Shown: positions 22,307 through 33,632, numbered from the stretch's first letter. The stretch: DNA of 64,000 nucleotides from Charina bottae (GCA_023362775.1 JALMGJ010000011.1:21626001-21690000), one strand, 5' to 3'. The notes: generated by a model from the sequence alone, not told the origin. Program-made: numbers and translations.

Positions 22307-23424
22307 TATAGGGTTGCTGCTGTTTCTGCCGAAAAGGGCTATTGCTGTTGGGGAAGGAACACCACGTTTTGCCTACTTCACAGGCTCTTTCTGGAGGCTG
22401 CTGGTCATGGCCGTTGCAGCCAGAGCTGCTATCCCCTTGCAGAATTAGTCAAGGACAGAGCTTGCTCATGATCAGTTGCTCCTTCCCTTGTGTCACCCTG
22501 CACAGGCCTCTTATCTCTGACACGGGCTGTTTTTGGACATGGGTTTAGCTCTATTTCAGAAGAGCGCTGGACCCGTGTTCCGAAATAGCTCATTTGACAG
22601 GCCAGAGTCATGGAGCCCTTCTGCCCCTGTCATCTGACAATGGGGTAACTTGGCTGACGGCTAAACTGCCATTCCAAGCACCTGCCTCCACTTGTCCCAC
22701 ATTGCCCCCCCCCCTCACATATTAGGGAGAGCAATTGGGGAAGCAAAGCCAGGGCTTTCTTTGACTTGCCCTGTCTTAAAACTAAGGATGGCCTCATTTG
22801 CTGGCCTTGTAACTAAAGCAGAATAGGGCTTGGTTGCCAGGGCAGAACATTTCCTGCTGGCACCTTTTCTGCTGACGGAAGGTTTGCCCTTTAACACAGC
22901 CACCTGGCTGTGCTGGTAGAAAGTTATTTTGCTGGCCTCAGAAGCAGACAAGAAAGGGAGGAGCAGGCTGTTGCTAAGAGAGCTCTAGACAGTTGCTGTG
23001 TTTCTTGTATCCTTACCTGGTAATTCACTTAAGGACCCCTTACTAATTAGTAGGTGCAGCAATCTTTGTAAAGCCAGCAGAAAATTATCTGTTATCTCAC
23101 TTAGGTGCTTAATTGCCACTTAGAAGAAGATGAATGCCAGATAGGGAGAACTGTTTATTGGTTTACAACAACCTCTCCGAAATAAGAATTTGTATACAAT
23201 TCTTCTGAGCAGTCCTGTTTAGGATTACATGGAAAATAGTTTGCCAGGTAAGACTTTAGCAGTCACTCTTAATCTTACCTGTTGTACTAGGTCAGCCTTC
23301 CTTTAATCTGATGCTTGGCCCCTCAGGAAATGTATGTTTGGACATCTCAGGGAGCTGCAGTCCAATACACCTAGAGTAGGGAACTCTACACTAAACCCTA
23401 TGCTTTAAGTATCCTTATTATAAC
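22307..23424. other. Intergenic, nothing recognised
   Basis: Unique-looking sequence between CYTH2 and KCNJ14. The short open frames show no family features. Confidence 0.5.
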
Positions 23425-23525
23425 TGGCTGCAAAAATCCGGACAATCATTAGAAGGCAGCAAAGGGATACAGAATTCTGCAACTCTTTGCTGCCATCTAA
23501 TGGTGCTTTGAATTTATGCAGCACA
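23425..23525. mobile_element. Short inverted-repeat MITE
   Basis: GGCTGCAAAAATCCGG...CATTAGAAGGCAGCAAAGGG on the left and CTTTGCTGCCATCTAATGG on the right form an inverted repeat. Uninterrupted relative of the element at 21466-21690. Confidence 0.5.
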
Positions 23526-23606
23526 GAAATGGATCTAATGTTCCTCATGAACTGTAAAAGTGAGATGCCCCAATCATAGGGGTATATGCAGTTGTAACTT
23601 AGGATA

Positions 23607-23923
23607 GGTGCGCGATGGCTCAGCGGTTAAGACGCCAGGCTTGTTGATCGCAAGTTCGGAGGTTCGAATCCCTAGCCCCGCATGATGTGAGTGAGCTCCC
23701 GCACTCGCCCCAGCTCTTGCCAACCTAGCAATTCGAAAGTATGCAAATGCAAGTAGATAAATAGGTACCACTTCGGTGGGAAGGTAACAGCGTTCCGCGC
23801 GCATCATGCCGGCCACATGACCACAGAAGCGTCTTCGGACAGCGCTGGCTCTTCAGCTAAGACACGGAGATGAGCACCGGCCCCTAGAGTCGGACACGAC
23901 TGTGCAGGGGAAAACCTACCTTA
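23607..23923 (+). mobile_element. Sauria-type tRNA SINE, full-length with target duplication
   Basis: The tRNA-like head has an A box (TGGCTCAGCGG) and a B box (GGTTCGAATCC). The body runs through ATGCAAATGCAAGTAGATAA, and the 3' tail has GAGTCGGACACGACTG, shared with the 3' end of BovB LINEs. A perfect 11-bp duplication AACTTAGGATA flanks it (23596-23606 and 23924-23934). It is not a functional tRNA gene: the head is followed directly by SINE body. Confidence 0.9.
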
Positions 23924-23934
23924 AACTTAGGATA

Positions 23935-25098
23935 ACATTTCATACATTTCTTTAATGCCTGGATAAACTTAAAGAACTCAAAGAAGCAGTTACTGACTTA
24001 CAGTCTGGGTGATATATCTGTTGGCTCATAAAGTGTTGTAAGTAACTGAACAACTCTACAACAAAATGCTTGGATGTGTAGTGTACAATGTTTCTTACTT
24101 GTTAAGGTGCCACAGGACTGAGTTAGTTTGACAAGACTCTTTGTCATATCTAAAAAAGAAACCCGAATGCAGTGCCGTTGCAGGCTTGCAATTCCAGTGA
24201 TGGACGGTAGAGAGTGGGATTGGATCATCTCTCTTGAAGTCTCCATTTCTTCTGCCAGAATTCCCTCAAAGGAGTGAATGAGGTGACAATAGACTGCTGT
24301 GGGTTGTTGTCATGGGGGCACTGACAGAGCTGAGAAAGAACGGGCTGTAAGATAGCAGAGTGTGTGAGTGTTGACTTTTGAGCCTGCGGCAGGCCAGGAT
24401 GAGGGGTCATTTATGAATCACCTATCTCAAACAAGTTACTCTGTTTGGATGCTGATCAGTTGGCCATTGGCCAAGCAAGTTGGCCAGTGGTGGATTTAGT
24501 GCTAACATAGAACAGAGATGGAGCAAATCCCTGCTTGTTTCCATGGCCCATTTCCAGGGAACCTTAATTGTTTTCAAGTGTTCATGAAGCTTCTTAAAAT
24601 AATTCCTTTGGAGCTGAGATAGTTTGCTGTATCCTTTTTCCTGAGCATCTGTATCTTTGCTCAGTTCTTTCACAAGCATTCTTCAAATTCGGTTTACCTG
24701 ATAGAATTAAGAGAGGAGAAGAGCTCCTGTAAGGCTTTTACCTTCCTTTGGTGCTCCCAGGAGTGTGCTAGGCGTTTGGGCTGGATGAGGGCCTGATCAA
24801 TACATTTTGCCAGTCCCCCTTTGCAAACAGGAAGAGGTCCACTTTCGCCTTTGCGTAAATGCTAGACAACCCTAATATTGTCATATGGGGGGTTGTTGGA
24901 GCAAAGAGGTAAAGTGGCTTGGAGAACATGAGCGGCAGAAATGCAAGAAATTGGCAGTTCACAATCTGTGTAGTGATGGATGCCAGTTTTTAGGGTTTGA
25001 TTGGAAGTGTTAGTGTTTCAACTTTTTTCTCTGGGTCCCCAAAGTAAGTAAGGGGCTGGGAATCCAGGGGACTAACTGACTGCTCTCTGATTGGCTTT
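23935..25098. other. Intergenic, one unexplained open frame
   Basis: No known repeat recognised. A minus-strand open frame at 24679-24422 (85 codons, MLVKELSKDTDAQEKGYSKL...) begins 18 nt after a good-looking acceptor (TCTTAATTCTATCAG|GTAAAC). No family is recognised, and I do not call it a gene. Confidence 0.4.
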
Positions 25099-25408
25099 TA
25101 GGTTTTCCCCTGCACAGCCGTGTCCGACTCTAGGGGCCGGTGCTCATCTCCGTTTCTTAGCCGAAGAGCCAGCGCTGTCCGAAGACGCTTCCGCGGTCAT
25201 GTGGCCGGCATGATGCGCGCAGAATGCTGTTACCATCCCACGGAAGTGGTACCTATTTATCTACTTGCATTTGCATGCTTTCGAATTGCTAGGTTGGCAA
25301 GAGCTGGGGTGAGTGCGGGAGCTCACTCCGTCACGCAGGGCTAGGGATTCGAACCGCCGACCTTCCGATCGACAAGCCTGGTGTCTTAACCACTAAGCCA
25401 TCACGCCC
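25099..25408 (-). mobile_element. Sauria-type tRNA SINE, full-length
   Basis: Minus-strand copy: the head is at the right end (AGCCATCACG... on plus) and the BovB-like tail GTGTCCGACTCTAGGGGCC at the left. Flanked by CTCTGATTGGCTTT (left) and CTCTGGTTGGCTTT (right), a 14-bp duplication with one mismatch. Confidence 0.9.
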
Positions 25409-26439
25409 CTCTGGTTGGCTTTAGTGGTTGCTATTTTCACTTCTATTTTTTTCCCAACTTACCCTTAAGCTGACCAGGCACCATTCTTTCTCCATTGGGC
25501 TTCAGGAGGCTTCATGTCTTAGTTGGCACCCTTCTTTTTCCTGGCTCCATCCCTTCATCTCCTACATGTGAACCTCAAGAGAGAGGCTATCAGCTGCCCA
25601 GTACAAATGCTCCTTTTATTCAAAGGTTAAGCTAGTCTTGTGCATGTTCATTCGTGACATTTAAAGTACTGTTTATGCTGTGCACTGGTTTCAGAGTTGT
25701 CACAAGTTAGAGGGGGACATGGCTTTGGTCAAGAAATAAACCAGGACCCATCTTGTATGATGAAGGACAAAAGAACCGAGACAAAAGTTTCCTAAGAAAC
25801 TTAGGACTGATTCTAATACATGGATCAAATCAGAGTAGAACTGAGGAGACCTAGGTTCAAATTGTTGGAATCCAGCAAATCAAGCATGCCTCATTAGCAT
25901 ATGGGTGATTGCTTTAGGAGGCAAACTCTGTGCTTCTAGAGGAAGCTGCTTGATGCCCCTCCCACTTCCTCTCGCTCTCCGATTCTTCCACCGATGGGGT
26001 AGGACGCATGTGCCTTAGCTCCTTCCATGGAGAGGCCATGTGCTAGGCCTCAACTCTAGAGGTTTTTCCCCCTTTCTCTACGCAGCCTCTGGCAGCAAAC
26101 AGGGCCAGCGGTATACAGTTTAGGGAACAGAAAGAAGAACTGAAACCAATTTTCTACTGAAATGGCTATACCTGGACTAAATAAATGTAAGAACTCTTTT
26201 GTACTTACTTTTTGTACCTGCAATGTCTAAGCGTGTGTTTCTTTATTGCTTGGGTGGGCTAAAAGTGTAAGAATAAGAACCTGAATCTCTCTAACGTGCT
26301 CACAGGCTGTGTTTTTTAAACAATATTCCTTTTTCTGCCCATGAGTTTACACAACGTTAAGCTCTGCTCCATTCACTGGTTCTAACAGGCCACTGAATGA
26401 TCTTCACAAATCTCTACTTGGTTATTAAGCTTCCTTAAA
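25409..26439. other. Intergenic, nothing recognised
   Basis: No repeat family or exon recognised. Confidence 0.5.
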
Positions 26440-26590
26440 GAGTTTGGGCCACTTGCTTCCTTTCAGCCAGTCTTACAAGGTTGATGTGATAATAAAGTGT
26501 GTGGTGGAATGAGGGGAGATGTTCACACATCTATGAGCCTTGAACTCCTTAAAGGGAAGGTGGGTTCTAGATGTAATAAAGAAATATGCT
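26440..26590 (+). mobile_element. SINE (family C) 3' fragment
   Basis: CTTACAAGGTTGATGTGATA, GAGCCTTGAACTCCTTAAAG and GATGTAATAAAGAAAT match the 3' half of the SINE at 18.55 kb. Confidence 0.45.
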
Positions 26591-26803
26591 GAATAATATA
26601 ATTAATAGCCAGTTATTGGTGTAAGTGGTGGCCCAAATCTGAGGCATCAGAAAAAAATACAGGTATGATCCTTCCCCACACACATGAACATGTGGTAAGA
26701 TGATGATGATGATGGTTGACAACTTATAAGGAACTTATATTTCTATAATCGTATCTCAAAATTTTGCCTTTTAAGGTACACCAAATATTCCTACCTAGGG
26801 AAG

Positions 26804-26828
26804 ATGTGTGTGTGTGTGTGGGGGGGGG
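26804..26828 (+). repeat. (TG)n followed by G run
   Basis: Short TG microsatellite followed by a run of nine G. Confidence 0.85.
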
Positions 26829-27003
26829 AAATAAGCTGTGATGTTAAAGGTGAATGAAGTACAGATAGCTGTTATTTTGTTTCTAGGAACACTAGAAGCA
26901 AAATTGGGGTGAGATCTTAGCCAAAGGTTGGCTGGTCAAGGTAGAGGACATCTGCAGTATGGGAGTAGTAGCCATAGGGTAGACATCAGGTCACTCAGTA
27001 GAG

Positions 27004-27262
27004 CAGAGCTTTCCAAACTGTGTGTCGGGACACGTTAGAGTGTCGGCTGCAGTGTCTGGGTGTGTCGCGGCTGCTGTTGCCCCCGAGCCCTGCCAGGATT
27101 CCACGCAGGTCCCAGTGCCTGCCTTGTGCCTTGCTGCCTCCAAACCTGCTGTGATTCTGCGCAGGTCCTAGTGCCTGCCTTGTGCCCTGCTGTAAGAGTG
27201 TGTCGCGAAATGATGCATATCTAAAAAGTGTGTCACCAACATGAAAAGTTTGGAAAGCTCTG
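27004..27262. mobile_element. hAT MITE of a second family with perfect 8-bp TSD
   Basis: Termini CAGAGCTTTCCAAACTGTGT and its inverse (AAAAGTTTGGAAAGCTCTG), with an 8-bp perfect duplication CAGTAGAG at 26996-27003 and 27263-27270. The interior has an imperfect direct repeat (GTGCCTGCCTTGTGCCTTGC / TGCCTGCCTTGTGCCCTGC). A related right half is at 55.3 kb. Confidence 0.85.
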
Positions 27263-27270
27263 CAGTAGAG

Positions 27271-29133
27271 AATAATGACAAAATAACACATGTTTGACCT
27301 CTGCCCCATCTGGGGGTAACCTTCACATTTCAGTCTAAAATACGCCCTAGGCCCAGAGATTAGAGACCCATGAGAGTATATTTTAGGCTTAAGGATAATG
27401 CCTTATCACCTGAATTTGTCATCTGCTTATATTAGCTGGTGAGGAGTTCTTGACTTTCTGTCACATTATTGGCACCCAAATGAAGACACGGTGCCAGTGC
27501 TTTGAGGTCCAGGGTGATAGGAGAGGAGTGAAAACTGTGAAGTGGGTGCAGCCCAATGTGGTTGCCTCTACCCACCCCCCATGTCACTGGCATAAAACAA
27601 GATTAGTGATGGAGCTGTGTCATTATTAATCTGAGCTCCCAGCTGCAAATCCATCTCCGCTCTCACCTCTCTGACCTTCAGCCTATGTTGCTACCATCCA
27701 CCAGCTTGGGTAGCAGCTGTTTGTGCCAGGATTTTTCATAGCTGTGATATGCATCAAGCTTTGGGGAGCAGATGTTTAGACTGAGATTTTTAACGTGGTG
27801 CTGAGATGATCTTGCTTTCTTTCCTTCCTCCCCAATCCATCCTTCCTCCCCATCCATTCCTCAGAGTTAGCCATAGAGCAAGTGGATGCACTGAGCCCAG
27901 CAAAGTAGGAGATAAAAAGTTCTGATCCAGGTGCTGCAACTGTTTAACAAGTTTTCTTGTGTCTCATTGAAATGAATGGGAATACATCAGCAGGAGATGG
28001 AATGTTGACCTTTTTTGTTATCTTTCATATCCAACATAGATCCATGGGGAAGAGAGCAGAATGACTCTCAATCTGTAGTTCTCTTGTTTGCCTCCCTCTC
28101 CTTTTAAAAAGTAATTTTTAGAGTAGGCTACAATTCATCTCCATATTGATTTGAAAGTTTATATGTACGTGTTCCACAGGTCTGAGAACCTCATGTGGCC
28201 GTAACAGGTTGCATTGCATTTTTTAATGCAAACACTTGTTTTTGTAGTTGATTATTCCACATACATTTTATGCAGTACACTACATTATCCGTTCTTATAA
28301 AGAAAGACTCCCTTTATTTAAAATGTTATCAGACCACAATAATAAACCTCACAGCATGTGTGCTTGTTAAGAATTTCCAGTTACTTTTGCAGGACTATTC
28401 GAAAAGTTTTTCTCATCTGGGCTTGAGAAAGGGGTGTTCCTGGGATGTAAGATTAGGTTATTGCACTGTGGATCTCAGTGCACCTGAAAAGAAATGCGCG
28501 CCTCTGAACTCTGCCGAACAGCCTCCCTCTGCTGCATTTTCATTTTAGACCAGACGTATTCCAGTTCTGTAGAATTCCACTGACCCATCACTTCCACTCT
28601 TCACACAATGCTTCTTCTCCATTTACTTCATGGCGCTTCATACTGTACATAAGACAGTTACGATGGGGCAGCCATCAGTAGAGCATCATCAAGCATCCTC
28701 TTATATAGCTTTCAAGCTCCATGCAGTAAGCATATATGGTTGATCCACCAGACTCCCATCTAACTACTGTAATCTTAATTCATATTACCATAAACATCAG
28801 GTTATATATGGGCTGTTTTGAGGCCCATGAAATAGGTATTCTTTCTCTCAAGTTTCCCTTGTGTTTCCCCTTCCCCCTCACATACACATATACGTATCTA
28901 TAACCCCTTAACCATATTCAGAGACAAATGACCCTAGAGAAGCCTTCCATTTGTTCCATGGTATTCCTTCTAGTAATGACCAAGCTGAGACCTTTTCCTT
29001 TGAGGGACAGACAGTCAAAGTATTAAAATATGATCCTTCGGCCAATTATTTCAACAGCCCGACTATGTGAAGTCTGGTGGTGGTGCTACCCCACCTTTCG
29101 TCAGCTCTTCTCAGTTCAGGGACATGGATCACG
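27271..29133. other. Intergenic / probable KCNJ14 3' UTR
   Basis: No repeat recognised. The part right of 28313 is the likely KCNJ14 3' UTR if the AATAAA there is used. Confidence 0.4.
28313..28318 (-). terminator. KCNJ14: Candidate KCNJ14 polyadenylation signal
   Basis: AATAAA on the minus strand (TAAATAAAGG), about 816 nt after the KCNJ14 stop codon. It is a plausible 3' UTR end, but the hexamer is common by chance and no transcript supports it. Confidence 0.3.
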
Positions 29134-29685
29134 TCACGTGGCAGTGGCCATTTCATTCTCCACACTCACCCGCTGGTTTTCCTGCCTTTCCTCTTCCTCT
29201 TCTTCCTCATGGCAGGTGGTAAGTGCCACTTCATTCTCATAGCAGAAGGAAGAACGAGCAGCAGTGGTTCCAACGGGTGAGGCCCTGTATGTACGTTGGC
29301 TTAGCTCCTTGGAACTGCATGCTGGGGTTCCAGGCACCTCATAGGTACGATGGAAGCGCTGGTAATCAACCTCGTAGTGACCACGCCGTTCAAAGAGTAC
29401 AGGTTCAAAGCGGTGCCCCCAGCGCAGTTCACTCGGCAGATAGGAACTACGGCATTGAGTGGTCATTGCTGTAGCTTCTACCATACCTTCCAAAATGACC
29501 ACCAGTTCAAAGTCAGCTTTTGCCAGCTCCATAGGACCATACTCATACAGGGGGCTTTCAGCATCAATCTCATGCACAATTGTCACAGGGGACACCAGAA
29601 AAATGCGGTCAGTGCCACTGTCAAAGCCCACATTGACGTCACTGTGCTCCAGGGGAAGGTACTCGCCTTCAGGGGTCACGCGAGG
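29134..29685 (-). CDS. KCNJ14: KCNJ14 coding exon 2
   Basis: 552 nt including the TGA at 29134-29136. The acceptor is TTCACACAG|CCTCGC. It encodes [16 protein letters not shown] onward, the cytoplasmic pore domain and the variable acidic tail. The antisense open frames across this exon are shadows. Confidence 0.95.
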   Translation of the reverse strand, partial: PRVTPEGEYLPLEHSDVNVGFDSGTDRIFLVSPVTIVHEIDAESPLYEYGPMELAKADFELVVILEGMVEATAMTTQCRSSYLPSELRWGHRFEPVLFERRGHYEVDYQRFHRTYEVPGTPACSSKELSQRTYRASPVGTTAARSSFCYENEVALTTCHEEEEEEERQENQRVSVENEMATAT

Positions 29686-31444
29686 CTGTGTGAAAAGGAG
29701 ACAAAGGGAGAAGGAGAGATTATGTATTAGACTGTGTTTGTTTATACAGCACAGGGTATAAAGTCTATCCTATGGAGCCAGGAGCCATTTCTGTGACTAT
29801 GATTGGAAAAAATGCCATTGCAGTTGTTGGCTCTCTCTGTGTACAGTCTAGATCCCACCAAGGTTTCGTCACATGATTTTCATATGATGTGGAGATCTTA
29901 AACGGCCTATTTGTATTAGTGAACATGCGCTATGCCACTCAGAAACCAACCTTGTATTCATCATTCCTTCCAGATCCATCGTAATTCAGTTTCTCACTCC
30001 TTGAACCCTTCTATTTATCCATCCTGCATTGCATCCACTCATAAATTAGTATTCCTGTTGCTGATGCTCTCAATCTTCCAACCAGATATATCCCTTCCAG
30101 ATTTTCTCCCTAGGAGGATATCCAACTTGCTCTCCCACTCTCTTCCCAATCTAGATTTTTTTTTTCATCCTTTCCTATGTACCTATCCAGGTTTTTTTTA
30201 ATCCGTTCAATCGTGTCCAATTCTCGGAGACTGCCTGGACAAGTCCCTGTGGTTTACTTGGCAAGGTTTTTCAGAAGCGGTTTGCCATTGCCTCCTTCCT
30301 AGGGATGAGAGACGGGGACTGGCCCAAGGTCACCCAGCCGGGGCTTTCATGCCTAAGGCGGGACTAGAACTCTCAGTCTCCTGGTTTGCCATTGCCTCCT
30401 TCCTAGGGATGAGAGACGGGGACTGGCCCAAGGTCACCCAGCCGGGGCTTTTGTGCCTAAGGCAGGACCAGAACTCTCAGTCTCCTGGTTTGCCATTGCC
30501 TCCTTCCTGGGGCTGAGAGGGAGTGACTGGCCCAAGGTCACCCAGCTGGGTTTGTGCCTAAAGCAGGACTAGAACTCACGGTCTCCCATTTTTTAGCTTG
30601 GTGCCTTAGCCACTACACCAAACCGGCTCTCATCTATCCAGGTACTACTTTAGTAATTCTGGAAGAATAAATGTTAAAATTCCCCCAAATGTCTTACTGC
30701 CTTCCTCTCTGTTACCCATAAGCTTCTCACCAACGCTCTCCCTACCTGCAGCAGCTGTGCCCGGACATGGGCCTCTACCAGATGGCTCTTCCGCAGGTTA
30801 GCCACACGCCACATAAGGCAGAGCTTCCCATCACGCATGGCCACCACAGCAGTCTCGCTAAAAACAAGGGTCTCGTTGCGTTTCTTTGGCTTGGCTATTT
30901 TAGCCATAATTGCACCAATGATGAAGGCATCAATGATGCATCCCAGAATGCACTGTAACACCACAGCCAGGACAGCAGACGGGCATTCCTCCGTCACGCT
31001 ACGGAAGCCGTATCCAATGGACGTCTGTGTCTCCAAGGAGAAGAGGAAGGCAGCCATGAAACTGGTGACCTCGGAGAAGCAAGGTCTTGAGTCGGGTGGG
31101 TGCTCAGGTGCAAGGTCTCCATGAAGGACAGCAATGAGCCAGAAGGTGGAGCCAAAGAGAAGCCAGGAGAGCACAAAAGAAAGGCAGAAGATGAGAAACA
31201 TCCAGCGCCAGCGGATGTCCACACACGTGGTGAAGATATCAATGAGATACCGCTGACCCTTTTCACTCAGGTTGACAAACTGCACGTTGCAGCGGCCGTC
31301 CTTCTTCACAAAACGGCTGCGTGGCTGGATGGTGACAAGCCGGCCATTGTGGCAGCTCTTGGGGGATTCCACCGACTCATCTTCTTGGAGTTCTCCTGTC
31401 CCACCACCCCCACTGAGGCGCCGGATGACTTTGGCCACCCCCAT
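29134..31444 (-). CDS. KCNJ14: Inward-rectifier potassium channel Kir2.4, two coding exons
   Basis: Plasma-membrane tetrameric K+ channel with strong inward rectification. The coding exons 31444-30746 (699 nt) and 29685-29134 (552 nt) join in phase 0 to give 416 residues. Seen: cytosolic N terminus with [17 protein letters not shown]1 about 82-106, pore helix and selectivity filter TSIGYG at 141-146, TM2 about 156-183, PIP2-contact motif PKKRNET, and the C-terminal cytoplasmic immunoglobulin-like domain. Residues expected for polyamine and Mg2+ block are present: Asp172 in TM2, Glu224 and Glu299. The split after LLQ/PRV and the C terminus ([13 protein letters not shown], then an acidic EEEEEEE run) match Kir2.4 rather than other Kir2 channels. 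The ATG has G at -3 and +4, and no ATG precedes it in the exon. It lies about 8.4 kb upstream of CYTH2 in the same orientation. Confidence 0.95.
30193..30633 (-). mobile_element. tRNA SINE (family B) with three internal ~104-bp repeats
   Basis: The head on the minus strand is GGTTTGGTGTAGTGGCTAAG, and the tail near 30193-30240 (CCGAGAATTGGACACGATTG read on minus) resembles a BovB-type end. A perfect 10-bp duplication CTATCCAGGT flanks it (30183-30192 and 30634-30643). A unit starting TTTGCCATTGCCTCC repeats at 30281, 30385 and 30489; each unit holds a B-box-like GAGTTCTAGTCC but only one A-box head exists. It sits 40 bp from the KCNJ14 intron boundary region. Confidence 0.85.
30746..31444 (-). 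CDS. KCNJ14: KCNJ14 coding exon 1
   Basis: 699 nt coding for residues 1-233: N-terminal domain, both transmembrane helices, the GYG filter and the start of the C-terminal domain. The donor is CTGCAG|GTAGGG. Confidence 0.95.
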
Positions 31445-31595
31445 CTCTGAGGTAGGGGGCTTTGCCCTGGCCAAGGGGAGGTGGACGAGAGGGAATTGAT
31501 GGCCCAGCCTGGGTGCTGTGGAAAACAAGCCGATCCTGGGGAGGTGTTAACAAGGGATGCTATGGTGCAGATGTTCCTTATAAGTTTTTGTCAAC
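31445..31595 (-). other. KCNJ14: Probable KCNJ14 5' UTR part of coding exon 1
   Basis: A strong acceptor (TCTCTCCTCTTTCCAATTCCAG|GTTGAC, with a possible branch point CTGATC upstream) lies 151 nt before the start codon. No ATG occurs between it and the KCNJ14 start, consistent with 5' UTR. The open frame extends upstream of the ATG by 28 codons but has only a TTG there. Inferred from splice signals only. Confidence 0.5.
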
Positions 31596-31755
31596 CTGGA
31601 ATTGGAAAGAGGAGAGAAAGGATGTGATCAGCTGACATATGGTACTAATTCCTAAAAAAAAGTTTCTTCGTTTACTTCAGTCTTTGGTTTTTTAAAGGAA
31701 TGGTGGGAAGCTAAAGCAAACTGAAAGAGAGGATTTTTCATTCAATACTCTACAG

Positions 31756-31890
31756 CAGTGTTTCTCAACCTTGGCAGCTTGAAGATGTGTGGACTTCAAC
31801 TCCCAGAGTTGCCCAGCTAGCAAGGCTGGCTGGGGAATTCTGGGAGTTGAAGTCCACACATCTTCAAGCTGCCAAGGTTGAGAAACACTG
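31756..31890. mobile_element. hAT MITE (palindromic), copy upstream of KCNJ14
   Basis: Near-perfect palindrome of the same family. Flanks CTCTACAG and CTGTAGAG (a diverged or self-complementary 8-bp duplication). It sits 160 bp upstream of the probable KCNJ14 exon acceptor. Confidence 0.85.
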
Positions 31891-32902
31891 CTGTAGAGTC
31901 ACTGAACATACCCTTTAGAAATGTATAATCTGCTTACTTATTCAGCAACTAGAGTACTGCTCTCCCATCTCAAAGGTTATTTTCTCAGCTTACAGAACAC
32001 TTCCAGTCTTAGAAGGAGCATTGCTTTCCTGCAGGATCTCAAACTGTAGACAACTTAAAAAAAAACACAGAGTGAGAGCCTGTTTTCTTTCCATGTCTCC
32101 AAGTTTGCAGAATTTTATTATGGCTTATTGTGATTTCAATCCATAACTCATTTCTAAAAAGAGAGGGGACCGAACTCAACTCTATCGAGAAACCTACATT
32201 ACTTTGACCCTCAGGGCAGAAGGGAACTATTAGGTGTAGAGCGCAGAGCACACAGTGCGCTCTGCCATGTACTAGACCGCAGCTGGGCACAAAAAGAGAT
32301 TGCAGTTCTGAAACCTGAACAGACCAAGCTACTTTTCATTGGACCCAATACGATGATTTCATATATAAATGCCTTTTAAACTGACAAATGAGCCCCTGTG
32401 AAAAGCCCTGATTGCTTTGGGACTTTTAAAATGCTTCTGCCACAAATATGATGCTCTTGTGATTTGGGGATTTTTGTCCCCAGGGACCAGATACTTGCAA
32501 TTTAAAATCTTTTTTGGAGGACACTCAAATCAAGTTAAGATGCCACAATGTTCAGGCTTATCCTGTTTCTTTTCAGGTGGACACAACTCACCTTGTTTTC
32601 AACTATCTTTTTTCACCTGCTTAGGGCACTGGAAGTGAAATGCTACGACTCAGAAAGCTGGTTTTCTACCACTTAATGGGGGTGGTTGCCTATTGGAGAA
32701 TCAATGTGCTTTCAGTCATTTCCCATTTGGTTGATTCCTAATAGGAATCCCTATTGATTCCTCTGTCAGTGTATCACTTAAAATCAATCTCTAGCTTTGC
32801 TATTATAGCAGCAGTCTTGTTTTTATTCATTTTTACTCATGTGAGTCCCAGTTAGCACTAAAGACAAATTTGGAATGTATGTATGTATGTGTCAATCTAC
32901 AG
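31891..32902. other. Nothing recognised
   Basis: No repeat or exon recognised between the two hAT MITEs, apart from a short GTAT run at 32877-32890. Confidence 0.5.
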
Positions 32903-33020
32903 CAGTGTTTCTCAACCTTGGCAGCTTGAAGATGTGTGGACTTCAACTCCCATAGCTGGCTGGGGAATTCTGGGAGTTGAAGTCCACACATCTTCAAGCT
33001 GCCAAGGATGAGAAACACTG
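32903..33020. mobile_element. hAT MITE (palindromic), copy at 32.9 kb
   Basis: Same family, shortened centre. Flanks ATCTACAG and GTCTACGG. Confidence 0.85.
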
Positions 33021-33512
33021 GTCTACGGCTATCAAGTGCTGACCTCATTAAGGCTGCAATATTCTGCATGTTGGCTTGAGGATAAATCCCATAAATCACT
33101 GAGAGTTAATGATATAGGATCAAAGCAAAAGTCTTCCCAACATCTTCATTCTGTTTTAGAACTGTCACAAATGATGGGTTAAGGATTCCTTACGTATGTC
33201 CAAGAATAAAATAGGTTTCTCTCCTTGCCTCCCCACCCTCACCCCCTGGTCTTCTTTGCTTGACATCTATGTTCTTGAATGATTTCGTTGAACTTCCATG
33301 CTTGCTCACCAGTTCTTCTAAAGACATTATCCTTCTATTCAGTTTTATTTGTCTCTAACTGGACAGCTTGGCCATCTCTAATTTATAGCTTCAACTGCTT
33401 TCTAACAACTGTTGAAAAAAGCAGACATTCAGAAAATAGTGCATTCATCATCCCTTCCACTCCATACCTGAAAAACTCCACATTTCTGTAGCTGTTAAAG
33501 GAAAGGGAGACC

Positions 33513-33632
33513 GCCTCCCACTCCCCCACCCCCACCCACCTCCCACTCCCCCACCCCCACCCACTCCCCCACCCACCTCCCACTCCCCCACCCCCACCCA
33601 GACCCACCTCCCACTCCCCCACCCCCACCCCA
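33513..33632. repeat. C-rich minisatellite (CCCACCCCCACCCACTC-type)
   Basis: Tandem variants of CACCTCCCACTCCCCCACCC. The minus strand is G-rich with many GGGTGGGGGTGGG runs, so it can form G-quadruplexes. It lies about 2 kb upstream of KCNJ14, between the candidate noncoding exon and coding exon 1. Confidence 0.9.

Noticed and set aside
23607..23680. tRNA gene
   Set aside because: A and B boxes are present but the sequence continues directly into SINE body and tail with a target duplication, so it is a SINE head.
29223..29761. Plus-strand frames of 83-126 codons near 29.2-29.8 kb
   Set aside because: They are shadows of KCNJ14 coding exon 2 on the other strand.
31445..31528. 28-residue N-terminal extension of KCNJ14
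   Set aside because: The upstream in-frame codon is TTG, not ATG, and the peptide does not match Kir2 channels; the ATG at 31444 matches the family start.
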